Origin: an uncultured Pseudovibrio sp.
GTDB taxonomy: Bacteria; Pseudomonadota; Alphaproteobacteria; Rhizobiales; Stappiaceae
NCBI GenBank assembly: GCA_947496145.1
Contig: CANMBS010000020.1
Span: 30,481 to 94,480 of the forward strand
Length of the DNA: 64,000 nt
Direction of reading: 5' to 3'
In this document: in pieces, positions 7,694 through 17,286 of the stretch
How the letters are laid out: each line of letters starts with the position of its first letter
Position numbering within the stretch: the first letter of the stretch is position 1
Made by a program: the position numbers and the translations under genes
The notes under the pieces: model-generated
What the model was told of the DNA's origin: nothing
What the model saw: only the letters and a program-made list of their open reading frames with translations
Database searches by the model: none

Positions 7694-10600
7694 ATGATTG
7701 GATTTTCAGAGCTGATGGCAAAGTTCGGCCTGACTGATGCCAGGAGCCGTTATGACCGTTCAAAGGGGTTTCAGCGCCTTATCTTTCGTGGTCGCCAGTT
7801 TGTGGAATCTGCCGAAGCCAATGAAGCACAGCAGATCACCGAAGCTCGCATTGGTGATGTGGGCACCATGCTGGTTGGCACAAGCTCACTGCGCGAAGGC
7901 GGGACTGTCGTACCCCAGTCAACTGGGGTTGTGCTGGTCGAGGCGGGCAGGGTCTGGGCAGAAAATGCATTGCTTGAAGTCCCGGAACAGACACTTACCG
8001 TGCCCGCACAAGGCCCGTGTGTTGTTGGTGTTTACGTGCACTCGCATGTGATCACCCATGAAGAGGACCCGAGCCTTAAAGGTATCATCACCGGGACGGC
8101 AAGTTATGGCAAAGGGCTAGCTGCACGGCTTTCCTACCTTGCGCAGTGGGGCGTTGAAGGAGACGGGAGTGAAGGAACCTTCCATCCCGTTCATACCCTT
8201 CAGGACGGACAGGTGCTCAATGTGATTGAACCGCCTGCAGGCGATATCGCAGAGCAGCTTGTGGCCCGTCATGTGCGCCAATCCCATGGTTCACACATCA
8301 TCAAAGGTTTTGAGGTGGCCTATGGTGGCAAGCAGGGCGATGACCACCGCTTTATCCTCAAAGCCGGTGAACTGCGGGCCAATGGTGTTCTGGTGACCCG
8401 CACGGTGGACAGCTCCTATCTGATGTCGGAGCAGCCTGAGCTTTCTCTGGTGCGGACCGAAAACACCGCCTATGTGGACCGTGGGGATGGCAAGTGTGAG
8501 ATCAAAACCAATCGTGCCCCCATTGATGAGATTGTTGAGGTGACCATTGTTGCTTCCATGTCCAAAACCATCACCCATGGCACAGCGGGCGGTCTGGACA
8601 GCATTGGGGTGCCGTCCATCTATGCCATTACCTCGGTTAAGGCCGGGTCTGTTTCATATACTGAAGGCACCGACTTTAAGCGTGTTGGCGATAAGCTGGA
8701 CTGGTCATTAAACGGAGCTGAGCCGGATCCGGGATCAAGCCTTGACCTTGTGCTGGAATACTCCACGCAAGCCACCCCTGAAAGCGTAGGGGCTGATGGC
8801 TTTGTGATTGGCGGCGGGGTTGCGGGCCGCAACGTTGCCACCCGCTATAAGTTCAAGCTGGCGCGCACGGATATCCTTGCGGTGAGCCAGACAGGCGAGA
8901 TCATATACCTTACCGGGGTTTCCAACGAGTTTTATCCCAAATCTCCCTTTGTGGCAGATGAGCTGTGCCCGTTAGCCCGTATCCATAACCGCTGGGGGCA
9001 AACCCCGGTGATTGAACAGATCGGGCTTGTGGCGGTCAAAGAGGTGGAGGCCCGTGCCATGCATCACGATATGCTGGTGCTGGCACAGCAGGTCTCAAAG
9101 ATCGGATTGCGCCAGCAGGCAGCCGAGCGGGACCCGGCCAGCCACAAAGGATACTTTAGCGACAACTGTACGGACCGCTCGCAGATGGATCTGGGGCTTA
9201 ACCCAACCGTTGCGGTGGTGGGCGGTGTTCTCCGCCTGCCGGTTGAGGTGAGCCTGCACCACATCAACCTGTCGCAAGACTGGTACACGCTCCCTTACAC
9301 CGCAGAGGTGATTGAAGAACAGCCGTTCAGAACAGGGGAGACAAAGATCAACCCCTATATGGCCTTTGAGCCGGTGCCTGCCGCCTTGCAACTGACACCA
9401 CCTGCCCACTACTGGACTGAGGTGGAAACAGAAACCTTACATGCCCAGACAGTGCGCATGGTGGCCTGGAATGCATCAGCGGGAACCCAGACGCTTAATG
9501 AGCGCATCAGTGCCTCACAGCGTGAAGCTGAATTCATTCCGGCCCTCTCCGTTGCCTACCGGGCTGAGAATTTCGGGCCGGGTGAGGAACTGGAAACACT
9601 GAGCTTTGATGGTATTGCCATTGCTCAAACGGCAGTTGCCAATGCTCAAGGCGTTGTGACCGGCTCCTTTAATGTGCCTGCCAATGTGCCGACGGGCCAG
9701 AAGCGGGTGGAAATCAAAGGCAAGGCTGGCTCTGAAGCTTCTGCTGTCTTTATCGGGCAGGGCATCATTGTCACAGAGCAGTGGCGTGTCACCACTGTTT
9801 TACTTCGTCCTCAGGAGCGTCCGCGCCGTGTTGATCCTGTCTCCCAGAGCTTTGCACTTGCTGAAGAGCGGATGGTGCTTGGGGTGGACGTGGAGTTTAC
9901 CGCTCGCGGGGATGCATCCAAACCTGTGATCTGTGAGGTGCGCTCAGCGCCTCAGGACACACCTGCCGGCAATGTTCTGGCCTCAGGAACCATCCCAGGC
10001 GATTTTGCTCCTGGTGATCCTGTCGTTGACAAAGAGAGCAACTACACCCGCATCCTGTGGGACCTGCCGGTGCTGAGCAAGGCGGGCGAGCGCAACGCCT
10101 TTGCGCTGCTTTGTGATGATGCCAGTCATGCGGTGGCCTTCGGGCAGCTTGGCTCCCAGCAAAGCAGCGATGATCTTAAAGGTTTTGATAAGCGCAAACA
10201 GAAGTGGGTGCGCAAGAACCCGGTTGGCGGGCAGATGGCAACCAGTCCCAATAATGCAGGCTGGATACTGCATCCTGACAAGGATCTGACCCACCGGATT
10301 ATCGGCGCTCGTTTTACCTCTGCCACCCGCCGGATTGCAGCTGGCAGTGTCACCTTTACCAAGGTCTCTGACATTGTTGCCGCTTTGCAGTTTGAGCTTA
10401 TGGGGCCGCAGACAAGTGTTGTGGTTGAGCTTGCCAAAGACGGGGAAGTAATCCCCCTTGAGCCCAACACCCACGTGGAGTTTGACCGCTATCTCAATGG
10501 GGAGTGGGCAGTCACGCTTGTGCTTACCGGGACAGCAACACGCTCGCCCCTTATTGCCGGGAGCCTGACTTTGCAGACGGGCACCTTGCAGGAAAGTGCC

Positions 10601-10897
10601 GATTATTACTCGCAGGCGATCACGCTGGATACAGCAGATGGTGCTCTTAAAGTGCGGACCCTGTTTGATGTGCTGACACCGGGAGAGGCTTCAATCTCTC
10701 ATGCCATTGGCGGGGATGGTGACTGGAGCGCTCTGACGCCGGACAAACACCTTGCCAGAGGCGAAGGCTGGACGCAGCGCGAGCATTTGCTTGCCAGCAC
10801 CCAGAAGAGCGAGGTCCGCCTGAAACTGAGCTTAACGGGTACGCCTGATGCACGCCCTCAGGTGCGCGGGATCACGGCGAGGGCAACAAAGGTTTAA
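7694..10897 (+). CDS. Large DUF4815-type tail protein
   Basis: A 1067-residue phage protein. The N-terminal 130 residues (RYDRSKGFQRLIFRGRQFVE, then SAEANEAQQ) match the start of DUF4815 proteins, which are found in tail-fibre regions. The rest is beta-rich with repeated immunoglobulin-like strands and no transmembrane segment. Probably it is a fibre or baseplate-attached receptor-binding protein. The ORF opens at 7649 inside the preceding gene, but the ATG at 7694 lies immediately after the upstream stop and fits better. It is unusually long for a P2-like tail and forms the main host-range candidate of the prophage. Confidence 0.8.
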   Translation: MIGFSELMAKFGLTDARSRYDRSKGFQRLIFRGRQFVESAEANEAQQITEARIGDVGTMLVGTSSLREGGTVVPQSTGVVLVEAGRVWAENALLEVPEQTLTVPAQGPCVVGVYVHSHVITHEEDPSLKGIITGTASYGKGLAARLSYLAQWGVEGDGSEGTFHPVHTLQDGQVLNVIEPPAGDIAEQLVARHVRQSHGSHIIKGFEVAYGGKQGDDHRFILKAGELRANGVLVTRTVDSSYLMSEQPELSLVRTENTAYVDRGDGKCEIKTNRAPIDEIVEVTIVASMSKTITHGTAGGLDSIGVPSIYAITSVKAGSVSYTEGTDFKRVGDKLDWSLNGAEPDPGSSLDLVLEYSTQATPESVGADGFVIGGGVAGRNVATRYKFKLARTDILAVSQTGEIIYLTGVSNEFYPKSPFVADELCPLARIHNRWGQTPVIEQIGLVAVKEVEARAMHHDMLVLAQQVSKIGLRQQAAERDPASHKGYFSDNCTDRSQMDLGLNPTVAVVGGVLRLPVEVSLHHINLSQDWYTLPYTAEVIEEQPFRTGETKINPYMAFEPVPAALQLTPPAHYWTEVETETLHAQTVRMVAWNASAGTQTLNERISASQREAEFIPALSVAYRAENFGPGEELETLSFDGIAIAQTAVANAQGVVTGSFNVPANVPTGQKRVEIKGKAGSEASAVFIGQGIIVTEQWRVTTVLLRPQERPRRVDPVSQSFALAEERMVLGVDVEFTARGDASKPVICEVRSAPQDTPAGNVLASGTIPGDFAPGDPVVDKESNYTRILWDLPVLSKAGERNAFALLCDDASHAVAFGQLGSQQSSDDLKGFDKRKQKWVRKNPVGGQMATSPNNAGWILHPDKDLTHRIIGARFTSATRRIAAGSVTFTKVSDIVAALQFELMGPQTSVVVELAKDGEVIPLEPNTHVEFDRYLNGEWAVTLVLTGTATRSPLIAGSLTLQTGTLQESADYYSQAITLDTADGALKVRTLFDVLTPGEASISHAIGGDGDWSALTPDKHLARGEGWTQREHLLASTQKSEVRLKLSLTGTPDARPQVRGITARATKV

Positions 10898-10900
10898 GCC

Positions 10901-11761
10901 ATGACAGTTGAAACCACACAGCATTTAGGGCTGAAAAAGCCCCATGCAGACAACAGCCCGCGTCTTACTGATGTTCCGAACATGGCCAGCAATCTGGACA
11001 AGCTTGATGCAGAGCTTCACGCCCGGCCTAAAGCAGATGCTTTGACCGCTCTCATTGAGGCCGCTGTAACAGGGTTCCTTGCACAGGCTCAGATTGAGGC
11101 GCTCATCAAGGCTGGCGATGATGCGCTTCATGCCAAAATCATGGGCGGGCTGACACCGGAAGAACGGGACACAATCTCTGAGCTCGCCACAGCCTTCAAG
11201 GCTCATGAAGACAGCTCTGATGCCTCCTTAGCTGCGATCAATGCAGCCATTGCATTGCGGGCAAAGCAGGCAGACCTGAGCGCGGCTAATGATGCAATTG
11301 CAGCTTTGCAAACGCTGGCGGGGACTTTGGCGTCCGGTGCCAGCGTGAGCGCATTGCAGGATGCCCTTGGTGAAAAAGCATCTTTGGAGGCTCCGCAGTT
11401 TACAGGTGTGCCAAAGGTTGGAGAGCATGCAATTTTACACGCCGGAAATCTGCTGGAGCTTGCCTCCAATGCAGCAGCTCCCGGGCAAAGCAGTCCAACC
11501 GGGTCAGTTACTCCTGACTTTGAGCAGGAGGTGAACTTTCAGTACAGCCTGACAGGTAACCTGACCATCAATAATCCTGACAATGTAAAGCAGGGTGTCT
11601 CTGGTGTGATCGTGCTTTCAACCACTGAAGAGAAAGTTGTGTCCTGGGGAGGTATCTGGAAGTTTCCAGAGGATGTAGTGCCGAGCGTCACGGGACTGAC
11701 ACTGGTTTCTTTTTATGCGCAGTCATCATCAACGATCTTGGCAACTGCGGTGGTCTACTGA
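10901..11761 (+). CDS. Phage tail fibre protein
   Basis: A 286-residue protein beginning with the common fibre N-terminus (TTQHLGLKKPHADNSPRLTD and an NMASNLDKLD stretch). Residues about 45-150 are alanine-rich helices suggestive of a trimeric coiled coil. The C-terminus (SLTGNLTINNP and later strands) looks like a small beta tip domain. It probably trimerises as a fibre and binds the cell surface. It overlaps the next small gene by one base (TGATG), indicating coupling. Confidence 0.75.
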   Translation: MTVETTQHLGLKKPHADNSPRLTDVPNMASNLDKLDAELHARPKADALTALIEAAVTGFLAQAQIEALIKAGDDALHAKIMGGLTPEERDTISELATAFKAHEDSSDASLAAINAAIALRAKQADLSAANDAIAALQTLAGTLASGASVSALQDALGEKASLEAPQFTGVPKVGEHAILHAGNLLELASNAAAPGQSSPTGSVTPDFEQEVNFQYSLTGNLTINNPDNVKQGVSGVIVLSTTEEKVVSWGGIWKFPEDVVPSVTGLTLVSFYAQSSSTILATAVVY

Positions 11762-12045
11762 TGATTGTGCCAGGATTGAAGCATCATCTGTTGCCAGCCA
11801 ATAGAAACAAAGAACCTGCGTACGGGGAGTTTTATCGAGCAGATAGCAGCCCTGTGTTTATTTACCTTTTCAGCAAAGTATTAGGGGTTCGATTTATCTG
11901 GTGGAATGATGTGCGAGTCACCACGGCTGCTGGAGATGGGCCGTTTCATGATTTTGATGGATGGCGTTACTTTAAGGGCTCTCATCATCCAGAAACCTCC
12001 GATGCAAATGATGTCATGTATGGGATTTACAGGGTGAAGTTATGA
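11761..12045 (+). CDS. Small phage protein after fibre gene
   Basis: A 94-residue protein of unknown function, rich in aromatic residues (PVFIYLFSKVLGVRFIWWNDV, FHDFDGWRYFKGSHHPETS). It is coupled to the fibre gene by a one-base overlap and to the next gene by four bases. The placement suggests a fibre chaperone or tip component, but no family is recognised. The start is fixed by the overlap. Confidence 0.55.
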   Translation: MIVPGLKHHLLPANRNKEPAYGEFYRADSSPVFIYLFSKVLGVRFIWWNDVRVTTAAGDGPFHDFDGWRYFKGSHHPETSDANDVMYGIYRVKL

Positions 12046-12605
12046 AGCACTATTTTCTGAACACTGAGGGCGGGAAACTTAAGCTGGATACCAGCAAATC
12101 CTTTATGGGCACGGATGGAAACAGATACCCGGCTGCTGCCTTTCGCTGTCTGAGCGAAGAGGAACTGGCTGCTATTGGTGTTAAGGTTGAGGAGGGAGAG
12201 CCTGAACGACCTGAACCTAGTAGAGCAACGGTCAGCGCACACGCCGAGGTTCTGATTGAGCAAGGCACTCAGATCAACGGTATCCAGTTGAAGTGCGATG
12301 AACGAAGCGTTGAGCGTCTTCGCGAAGTTATTGATGGTTTTAAGGCCGGACTGCCAGAGGCAAGCCAGACAAAGGCGATGACGCAGGCAGGTGTTCTGCT
12401 TGAGTTTGACACTCAGGAAAAAGCACAGGCGCTTTACAACGCTGCTTGTGTTTACCGCTCAAAGGTCATCACACGCTCTGCTGAAATTCAAAATGAGCTG
12501 GACCAGCTTCAGCAAGATCATCCCGAGCTTGATGTCACATCCGCCACACTCTGGGATGTCAGCAAAACATTTGCTGAGGCCAAAGCAGCGCTGCCTGCCT
12601 CTTAA
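12042..12605 (+). CDS. Tail fibre assembly-like protein, DUF4376-type
   Basis: A 187-residue protein. The N-terminal 45 residues (KHYFLNTEGGKLKLDTS) resemble a small fibre-assembly head. From about residue 75 the helical segment (INGIQLKCDERSVERLREVI, then LLEFDTQEKAQALYNAA) resembles the DUF4376 domain found in tail-fibre assembly proteins. It lies downstream of the fibre as such chaperones do. Starts within the previous gene by an ATGA overlap. Confidence 0.65.
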   Translation: MKHYFLNTEGGKLKLDTSKSFMGTDGNRYPAAAFRCLSEEELAAIGVKVEEGEPERPEPSRATVSAHAEVLIEQGTQINGIQLKCDERSVERLREVIDGFKAGLPEASQTKAMTQAGVLLEFDTQEKAQALYNAACVYRSKVITRSAEIQNELDQLQQDHPELDVTSATLWDVSKTFAEAKAALPAS

Positions 12606-12632
12606 GCGCACACAGCTTACACATTCAACCCA

Positions 12633-12663
12633 CCCGCACGGCTCTCGCCGGAGCGGGTTTTTT
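12633..12663 (+). terminator. Intrinsic terminator before tail sheath gene
   Basis: A stem of CCCGC with GCGGG, extended by CGG pairing with CCG, is followed by six T residues. It separates the fibre module from the sheath-tube module and lies 16 bases before the sheath start. Confidence 0.75.
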
Positions 12664-12678
12664 AATGGAGAAACGCCT

Positions 12679-13911
12679 ATGAGCGCACCAACGCTAGGCA
12701 TGCAGTTTTCCTTTCCGTCTGATCATTCTTTCCCGGTGTCAGACGGTGATTTTTCTAAAATCCTTGTGGTTGATACCTCTGAGGATGCTTCAGATACAGA
12801 ATTCCCGATCGATACGCCTAAGCGCTTTGCTTCTGGTTCGCCTCAAGCCTTAACAGCTCTTGGCACCGGACTGCTGCGATCACACATTCAGGGCATCAAT
12901 GATCAGCTTAGCAGCTTAAACAAGTCCGCTGATGTTACAGTTGTGCGCATTAAGAAGGGAGCAGATAATGCTGCAACCTCCGCAAGTATCGTCAACATCA
13001 TCAACTCACTTGATACAATCCCAAGTACGATCAATGCCACGCCGGGTATTGTTGTTGCAGGTTCTACAGCCTGGCGGGCTGATCTGGAAACGGCCAATCC
13101 GGTTATAGCGGCTCTTGAAGCCAACCTTGGTAAAATCCTTGCTGTGGCTCCCGTTGATGTTGACCCGACAACAAAGGAAAAGGCTATTGATGCGCGTGAG
13201 ACAATGACCTCAGGCAGGTTGATGCCTGTTGGTGTTGCTGCACGGGTGTATGAAGGTGAAACCCTTGTTACTCGGCCTATGTCCAGTCGTGTCGCTGGCC
13301 TGATGGTGCGCGCAGATAACAACCATCGCGGCAAGCCATTTGATCCGATCTGTAACGAACCAGTCTTTGGGATTGTTGGAGTTAACCGCAAGATCTCGTT
13401 TAACTATCTGGATGGTGCCTCAGAAGGGCAGCAGATGCTTGCTGCTGATGTTGCTATTGTTGCTGAGGGTGAGACTGGCGTCCATGGTGCTGTCGGTGAT
13501 GGCGGCTTTACTTTCCTTGGTACAGACATGGCGCAGACCAATGCTCAATGGCAGCAACTTCATCAAGTGCGTGGTGCTGATTATGTGGTTGCACAGTTCA
13601 TCAAAATCACGCGCAAGCATCTGGGTAAAAAACTCTCAGTCGCACGAGTAGAAGCGTTTATCCAGGATATTGCTTATGAACTGCGTGATCTGAAGATGCA
13701 CGGCCATATCCTTGGGTATGCTCCAAGCGCTGAAATGTTTGTACCTGATTTGAACAGCCCTGAAGACCTGCGTAAAGGCATACTCAGCCTGAAGATTCAG
13801 CAGGAGCAAGCCAGTGCATTTAAGAAAGCTAACTTTGAAATGCGCCCTTATCGTCCGGCTGTTGAAGGACTGATTAGCGACATCATGAACCGCCTCAGTG
13901 CAGTGGTTTAA
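12679..13911 (+). CDS. Tail sheath protein FI
   Basis: A 410-residue contractile sheath protein. Sheath family features include the N-terminal strand domain (FPIDTPKRFASG), the VRIKKGADNAATSASIV helix, a central region with AAVFDADPR-like order replaced here by the AVAPVDVDPTTKEKAI segment, and the conserved C-terminal domain ending with the EMRPYRPAVEGL strand. An ORF opens far upstream at 12391, but that part runs through a terminator and the previous gene in another frame. The ATG at 12679 has GGAG upstream and gives the usual length (P2 FI is 396). Confidence 0.93.
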   Translation: MSAPTLGMQFSFPSDHSFPVSDGDFSKILVVDTSEDASDTEFPIDTPKRFASGSPQALTALGTGLLRSHIQGINDQLSSLNKSADVTVVRIKKGADNAATSASIVNIINSLDTIPSTINATPGIVVAGSTAWRADLETANPVIAALEANLGKILAVAPVDVDPTTKEKAIDARETMTSGRLMPVGVAARVYEGETLVTRPMSSRVAGLMVRADNNHRGKPFDPICNEPVFGIVGVNRKISFNYLDGASEGQQMLAADVAIVAEGETGVHGAVGDGGFTFLGTDMAQTNAQWQQLHQVRGADYVVAQFIKITRKHLGKKLSVARVEAFIQDIAYELRDLKMHGHILGYAPSAEMFVPDLNSPEDLRKGILSLKIQQEQASAFKKANFEMRPYRPAVEGLISDIMNRLSAVV

Positions 13912-13937
13912 ACCTGTCAATAGAAAGGAATTTCCTG

Positions 13938-14447
13938 ATGCAACAACCTCTCTATCTGGTAGGCGAGATTGACTTGCGCCGGAAGGATGCACCTGAAACC
14001 TCTCGTGCAATCATCATCAACAAAATGTTCATTCCAGGCATCAAGTACCTGACTGTCAGCCATAATCCCGGTGGTGGTGTCGGCGCAATTGATGCGATCC
14101 TGCCTCGCATTGAAGCTCTTGAGCCAAAGGCCGAAATCAAAGGTGAAGACAAAGACCTGCGCTCGGTTATGGGACAGCCAGTTCACTGGACCTTTGCAGT
14201 CTCAATGCGTGACATGAAAGCCAATAAATGGCTCAAGTACCGCGGTGAAATCGTGGGTGCTATCGCAGAATGGGAACCTGATGAGATGAGCGCTGAAGAG
14301 TTCAAGGGCTTCAATCTGGTCTGGAAAGAAGTCTCACACCTTGAGGTCACCATGGAAAACGAAGAGTTGCTTTACTACGACTTCTGGGAGCGAGAACTGC
14401 GACCTGATCCGCAGTTTGCAGCAGCTAAGCGTGCTTTAGGTGCTTAA
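13938..14447 (+). CDS. Tail tube protein FII
   Basis: A 169-residue tail tube protein of the P2 FII family (P2: 172). It polymerises into the rigid inner tube that the sheath drives through the envelope. The family pattern is present: an early YLVGEIDLRRKDAPETS region, a central VGAIDAILPRIEALEPKAEI segment and the C-terminal DLRDYEHLENEELLYYDFWE-like block, seen here as LEVTMENEELLYYDFWE. The gene directly follows the sheath gene. Confidence 0.93.
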   Translation: MQQPLYLVGEIDLRRKDAPETSRAIIINKMFIPGIKYLTVSHNPGGGVGAIDAILPRIEALEPKAEIKGEDKDLRSVMGQPVHWTFAVSMRDMKANKWLKYRGEIVGAIAEWEPDEMSAEEFKGFNLVWKEVSHLEVTMENEELLYYDFWERELRPDPQFAAAKRALGA

Positions 14448-14511
14448 ACCTTCATCATTTTTGTTGTCTGGCCGTCCTCAGTTGGGGTCGGTTTCTCTTT
14501 GAGGAGTTGGT

Positions 14512-14892
14512 ATGAGCAGCCCTAAGAAAACGCATGCTTCCGTCGATCTTGAGTATCCTTTTGAAAATGATGGACACCAGATTGATCGTATCTCGCTAAG
14601 GCGCATGAGAGCAGCAGACATCATTCTTGCAGAAAGCACCGAAGACGAAGAGCTTTCAGGTCAGATGCTTCTTGCTGCTCTGGCTGGTCTTGATCTGGAG
14701 GTGTTCCAGAAGATTGATACTGACGATCTGGATAAGGTAACGGAGGCGGCAATCCCTCTCATGGGAAAGCGTGGCGCAGCCTTCAAGCAAAAACTGGCTC
14801 TTTTGAAGGCACTGCAAGAGGCGATGGAGCAGATGGACGCCGAAGCATTGATCAAGGAGGGAGCAAAGCAAGAGACCTCCTCGTCTCAGTAA
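14512..14892 (+). CDS. Tail assembly chaperone E
   Basis: A 126-residue tail assembly chaperone of the E/gp41 family, with an acidic N-terminal strand block (VDLEYPFENDGHQIDRISLR) and the helical end (MLLAALAGLDLEVFQKIDTDDL) typical of these proteins. It coats the tape measure before tube assembly. The reading frame ends at TAA 14890-14892, but an open minus-one frame continues to 15002, so an extended E' form by frameshift is expected as in P2. Confidence 0.9.
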   Translation: MSSPKKTHASVDLEYPFENDGHQIDRISLRRMRAADIILAESTEDEELSGQMLLAALAGLDLEVFQKIDTDDLDKVTEAAIPLMGKRGAAFKQKLALLKALQEAMEQMDAEALIKEGAKQETSSSQ

Positions 14893-15002
14893 GCAGGCGG
14901 CTTAAGACCCCCTTTAATCTGATTTGCGAGATGGAAATCGACAGTTTTCTGGAGACTGTTGAATCCCTTGCGCGTGTATTGAAGGCCGAAAAGCAAACAT
15001 AG
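14868..15002 (+). CDS. E' extension of chaperone E by minus-one frameshift
   Basis: The minus-one frame of gene E is open past the E stop and ends at TAG 15000-15002. Its last part (MEIDSFLETVESLARVLKAEK) resembles the P2 gpE' helix. A candidate slip site is A-AAG at 14865-14868, with a Shine-Dalgarno-like AAGGAGG at 14854-14860 a few bases upstream, an element known to stimulate minus-one slippage in other systems. I see no classic X-XXY-YYZ heptamer, so the exact slip point is uncertain. A separate start at ATG 14931 is possible but has only a weak ribosome-binding site. Confidence 0.6.
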   Translation, partial: ARDLLVSVSRRLKTPFNLICEMEIDSFLETVESLARVLKAEKQT

Positions 15003-15012
15003 GGATCGCTCT

Positions 15013-17286
15013 ATGGGTATTCTCACATCAAAGCTTGTCATTTCTGTTCTTGATCGGGCAAGCGGTCCTGCGCGTGCAATTGCAAACTCAATGAAAGGCA
15101 TGCAGGGGGCTGCTGAGCGAAACAGGCGACAGCTCAACCGGATGCAGGGGCAGATGCTTGGTGCCGTGGGCACCGGCTATGTTCTGGCCCGCTCCATCGC
15201 TGCCCCTGTGAAGTCCGCCATGCAGTTTGAAAGCGCCATGTCCGACGTTAAGAAGGTGGTCGATTTCGATAGCCCTGAGGGCTTTAAGAAGATGCGTAAG
15301 GACATCATTGATATGTCCACGCGCATGCCGATGACTGCCACACAGATTGCAGATATCGTTGCCGCTGCCGGGCAGGCCGGTATGGCGGGGGACGAGCTGA
15401 CCCAGTTTGCTGAGATGGCCGCAAAAGTTGGCGTTGCTTTCGATGTTTCGGCAGGCACAGCAGGCGAGAGCCTTGCAAAGATTAAGACTGCCCTGGGTCT
15501 GACTGTTGGTGAGACCGGAGAGCTGGCAGATGCAATCAACCACCTGTCCAACACTTCAGCCAGTTCTGCTCCTGATCTGCTCGATTATATGCGCCGGGTT
15601 GGCTCAGTAGGTAAGCAGTATGGATTCACCGCTGAGCAAACGGCGGCCATTGGTTCGGCGATGATTGCATCGGGTGCGCAGGCTGATGTGGCAGCCACAA
15701 GCTTTAGAAATGCAGGTAAGGCTTTGGCACGCGGCGAAGGTGCAACCAAGCGTCAGCGTGGAGCTTATAAGCGGTTGGGGCTTGATGCTGTAAAGGTTTC
15801 AAAGGATCTGCAAAAAGATGCTGTTGGGACATTGAAAAAAGTTATTGGACAAATCAGAGACCTGCCAAAGGACTTGCAGGCGTCAACTATTTCTGACCTG
15901 TTTGGAGATGAAGCCCGTGCAATTGCGCCGTTAATTGAAAATGCAGAGCTGTTGGATAAGGCTCTTAGGTCAGTCGCAATACAAGCCAACTACCTTGGCT
16001 CCTCGGAGGCTGAATATCAAAAGAAACGAGAAACCACAGCAGCAAAACTCAATGAATTTCAAAGCAATGTTGAAGCCGCATCCATCGCGATAGGTGACGC
16101 ACTATTGCCTGTCCTGAATGATTTGATGTTAGCCATCAAACCACACATCAAAGCCTTTGCGGATTGGGCAGAAAAGAACCCAGAAATGATTGCAAATATC
16201 ATCAAGTATGGCGGGGCAGTGGTAGGTGTTCTGCTAGCTCTTACTGGCTTGAGATTTGCTTTTTTGCTTCTCAAGTCGGTAACGTGGGATCTTGCTGCGG
16301 GCATTTTGGGAGCAATTGGAAAGTTGGGCAAACTGAGCGGGCTCAACCTTGGCAAAGGCAGTCGAACCGGGCGCACAACCGGGCCAGCCGGAGCGAAACC
16401 ATCTTCAATGAAGAAAGCCTTCGTACCACAGGTTTCTGGCAAGAAGCCACTTGCTGCAAACGACAATGGCACTAAAACACCTAAAGCAAGTGGATTGAAG
16501 GTTGGCAATTTAGCGCGTGGGCTTGGGAACTTTCAGCTCATCGGACTTACTCTGAATGAGTTAACCCATGATCTTAACATGTGGGGCATGTCGCAGGCAG
16601 AAAAGACCAAGTATCTGCAGGAGCGCATAAGTGCAAATGCAGCGCAGAGCGATGCACTCAATCAATGGATTAAAGATCAGATCGGCGTTCGGGAAGGACC
16701 GGTTGAGAAGGGCAACGTACTGGTTGATGCCCTCAAGCAAGACCTTGCAGACATTGACGCTCAAATAGCTGAGCTTGGGGATAGCCGAAGCGAGAAGCAA
16801 ACCAAGCGCGGTTTGATGTCTGATCGTGAGGAGATTGTCGAGCAGCTGCAAACTCTTAATGCTGAGCTTGCGCAAACGGCTGCCGGGGTGACTGAAGCCA
16901 AAGTGGCAGAAGCGCTTCAGGCAAAGGCAGCTCAAATTCTCGCCGTTCCAATCCCAAAGCCTTCCTCGGGTTCAGGTTTGAGCGTTACTCAAATCTCTGG
17001 TGCCCGCGCTTTGGGCGGTCAGATTGTTGCCGGGCGTAATTATCTCGTTGGAGAGTATGGGCCTGAACTGGTTACCCCATCGCGCTCTGGTCATGTCCAT
17101 ACAGCTAAGGAAACGGCTGGAATGACAGGTGAGCAGTCTGTCTCAAGAGGCTTTGGCCCTATCCAGTTCGGAGACATTAACATCAATGGTGCTGGTGATC
17201 CTGAAGCAGTTCTTGACCGTCTGGTGGATGGGATTGAAGAACGCCTTTCAGGTCTTTTTGCTGATCAGGAATATGCGGTGCGATAA
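15013..17286 (+). CDS. Tail tape measure protein
   Basis: A 757-residue tape measure protein that sets tail length and may help DNA entry. It has an N-terminal P2-type TP901 region (about 60-300), where short repeated GMAGDELTQF, AGQAGMAGDEL and VGKQYGFTAEQTAA blocks match the family. It has hydrophobic helices at about 391-440 and a long charged coiled coil from about 540 to 640. The C-terminus (GARALGGQIVAGRNYLVGEYGPELVTPS) is the typical late part. Length predicts a fairly short tail. Only ten bases separate its start from the E' stop. Confidence 0.94.
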   Translation: MGILTSKLVISVLDRASGPARAIANSMKGMQGAAERNRRQLNRMQGQMLGAVGTGYVLARSIAAPVKSAMQFESAMSDVKKVVDFDSPEGFKKMRKDIIDMSTRMPMTATQIADIVAAAGQAGMAGDELTQFAEMAAKVGVAFDVSAGTAGESLAKIKTALGLTVGETGELADAINHLSNTSASSAPDLLDYMRRVGSVGKQYGFTAEQTAAIGSAMIASGAQADVAATSFRNAGKALARGEGATKRQRGAYKRLGLDAVKVSKDLQKDAVGTLKKVIGQIRDLPKDLQASTISDLFGDEARAIAPLIENAELLDKALRSVAIQANYLGSSEAEYQKKRETTAAKLNEFQSNVEAASIAIGDALLPVLNDLMLAIKPHIKAFADWAEKNPEMIANIIKYGGAVVGVLLALTGLRFAFLLLKSVTWDLAAGILGAIGKLGKLSGLNLGKGSRTGRTTGPAGAKPSSMKKAFVPQVSGKKPLAANDNGTKTPKASGLKVGNLARGLGNFQLIGLTLNELTHDLNMWGMSQAEKTKYLQERISANAAQSDALNQWIKDQIGVREGPVEKGNVLVDALKQDLADIDAQIAELGDSRSEKQTKRGLMSDREEIVEQLQTLNAELAQTAAGVTEAKVAEALQAKAAQILAVPIPKPSSGSGLSVTQISGARALGGQIVAGRNYLVGEYGPELVTPSRSGHVHTAKETAGMTGEQSVSRGFGPIQFGDININGAGDPEAVLDRLVDGIEERLSGLFADQEYAVR

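Noticed and set aside
12391..12678. Longer form of the tail sheath ORF
   Set aside because: The extra part lies in the wrong frame inside the previous gene and crosses an intrinsic terminator.
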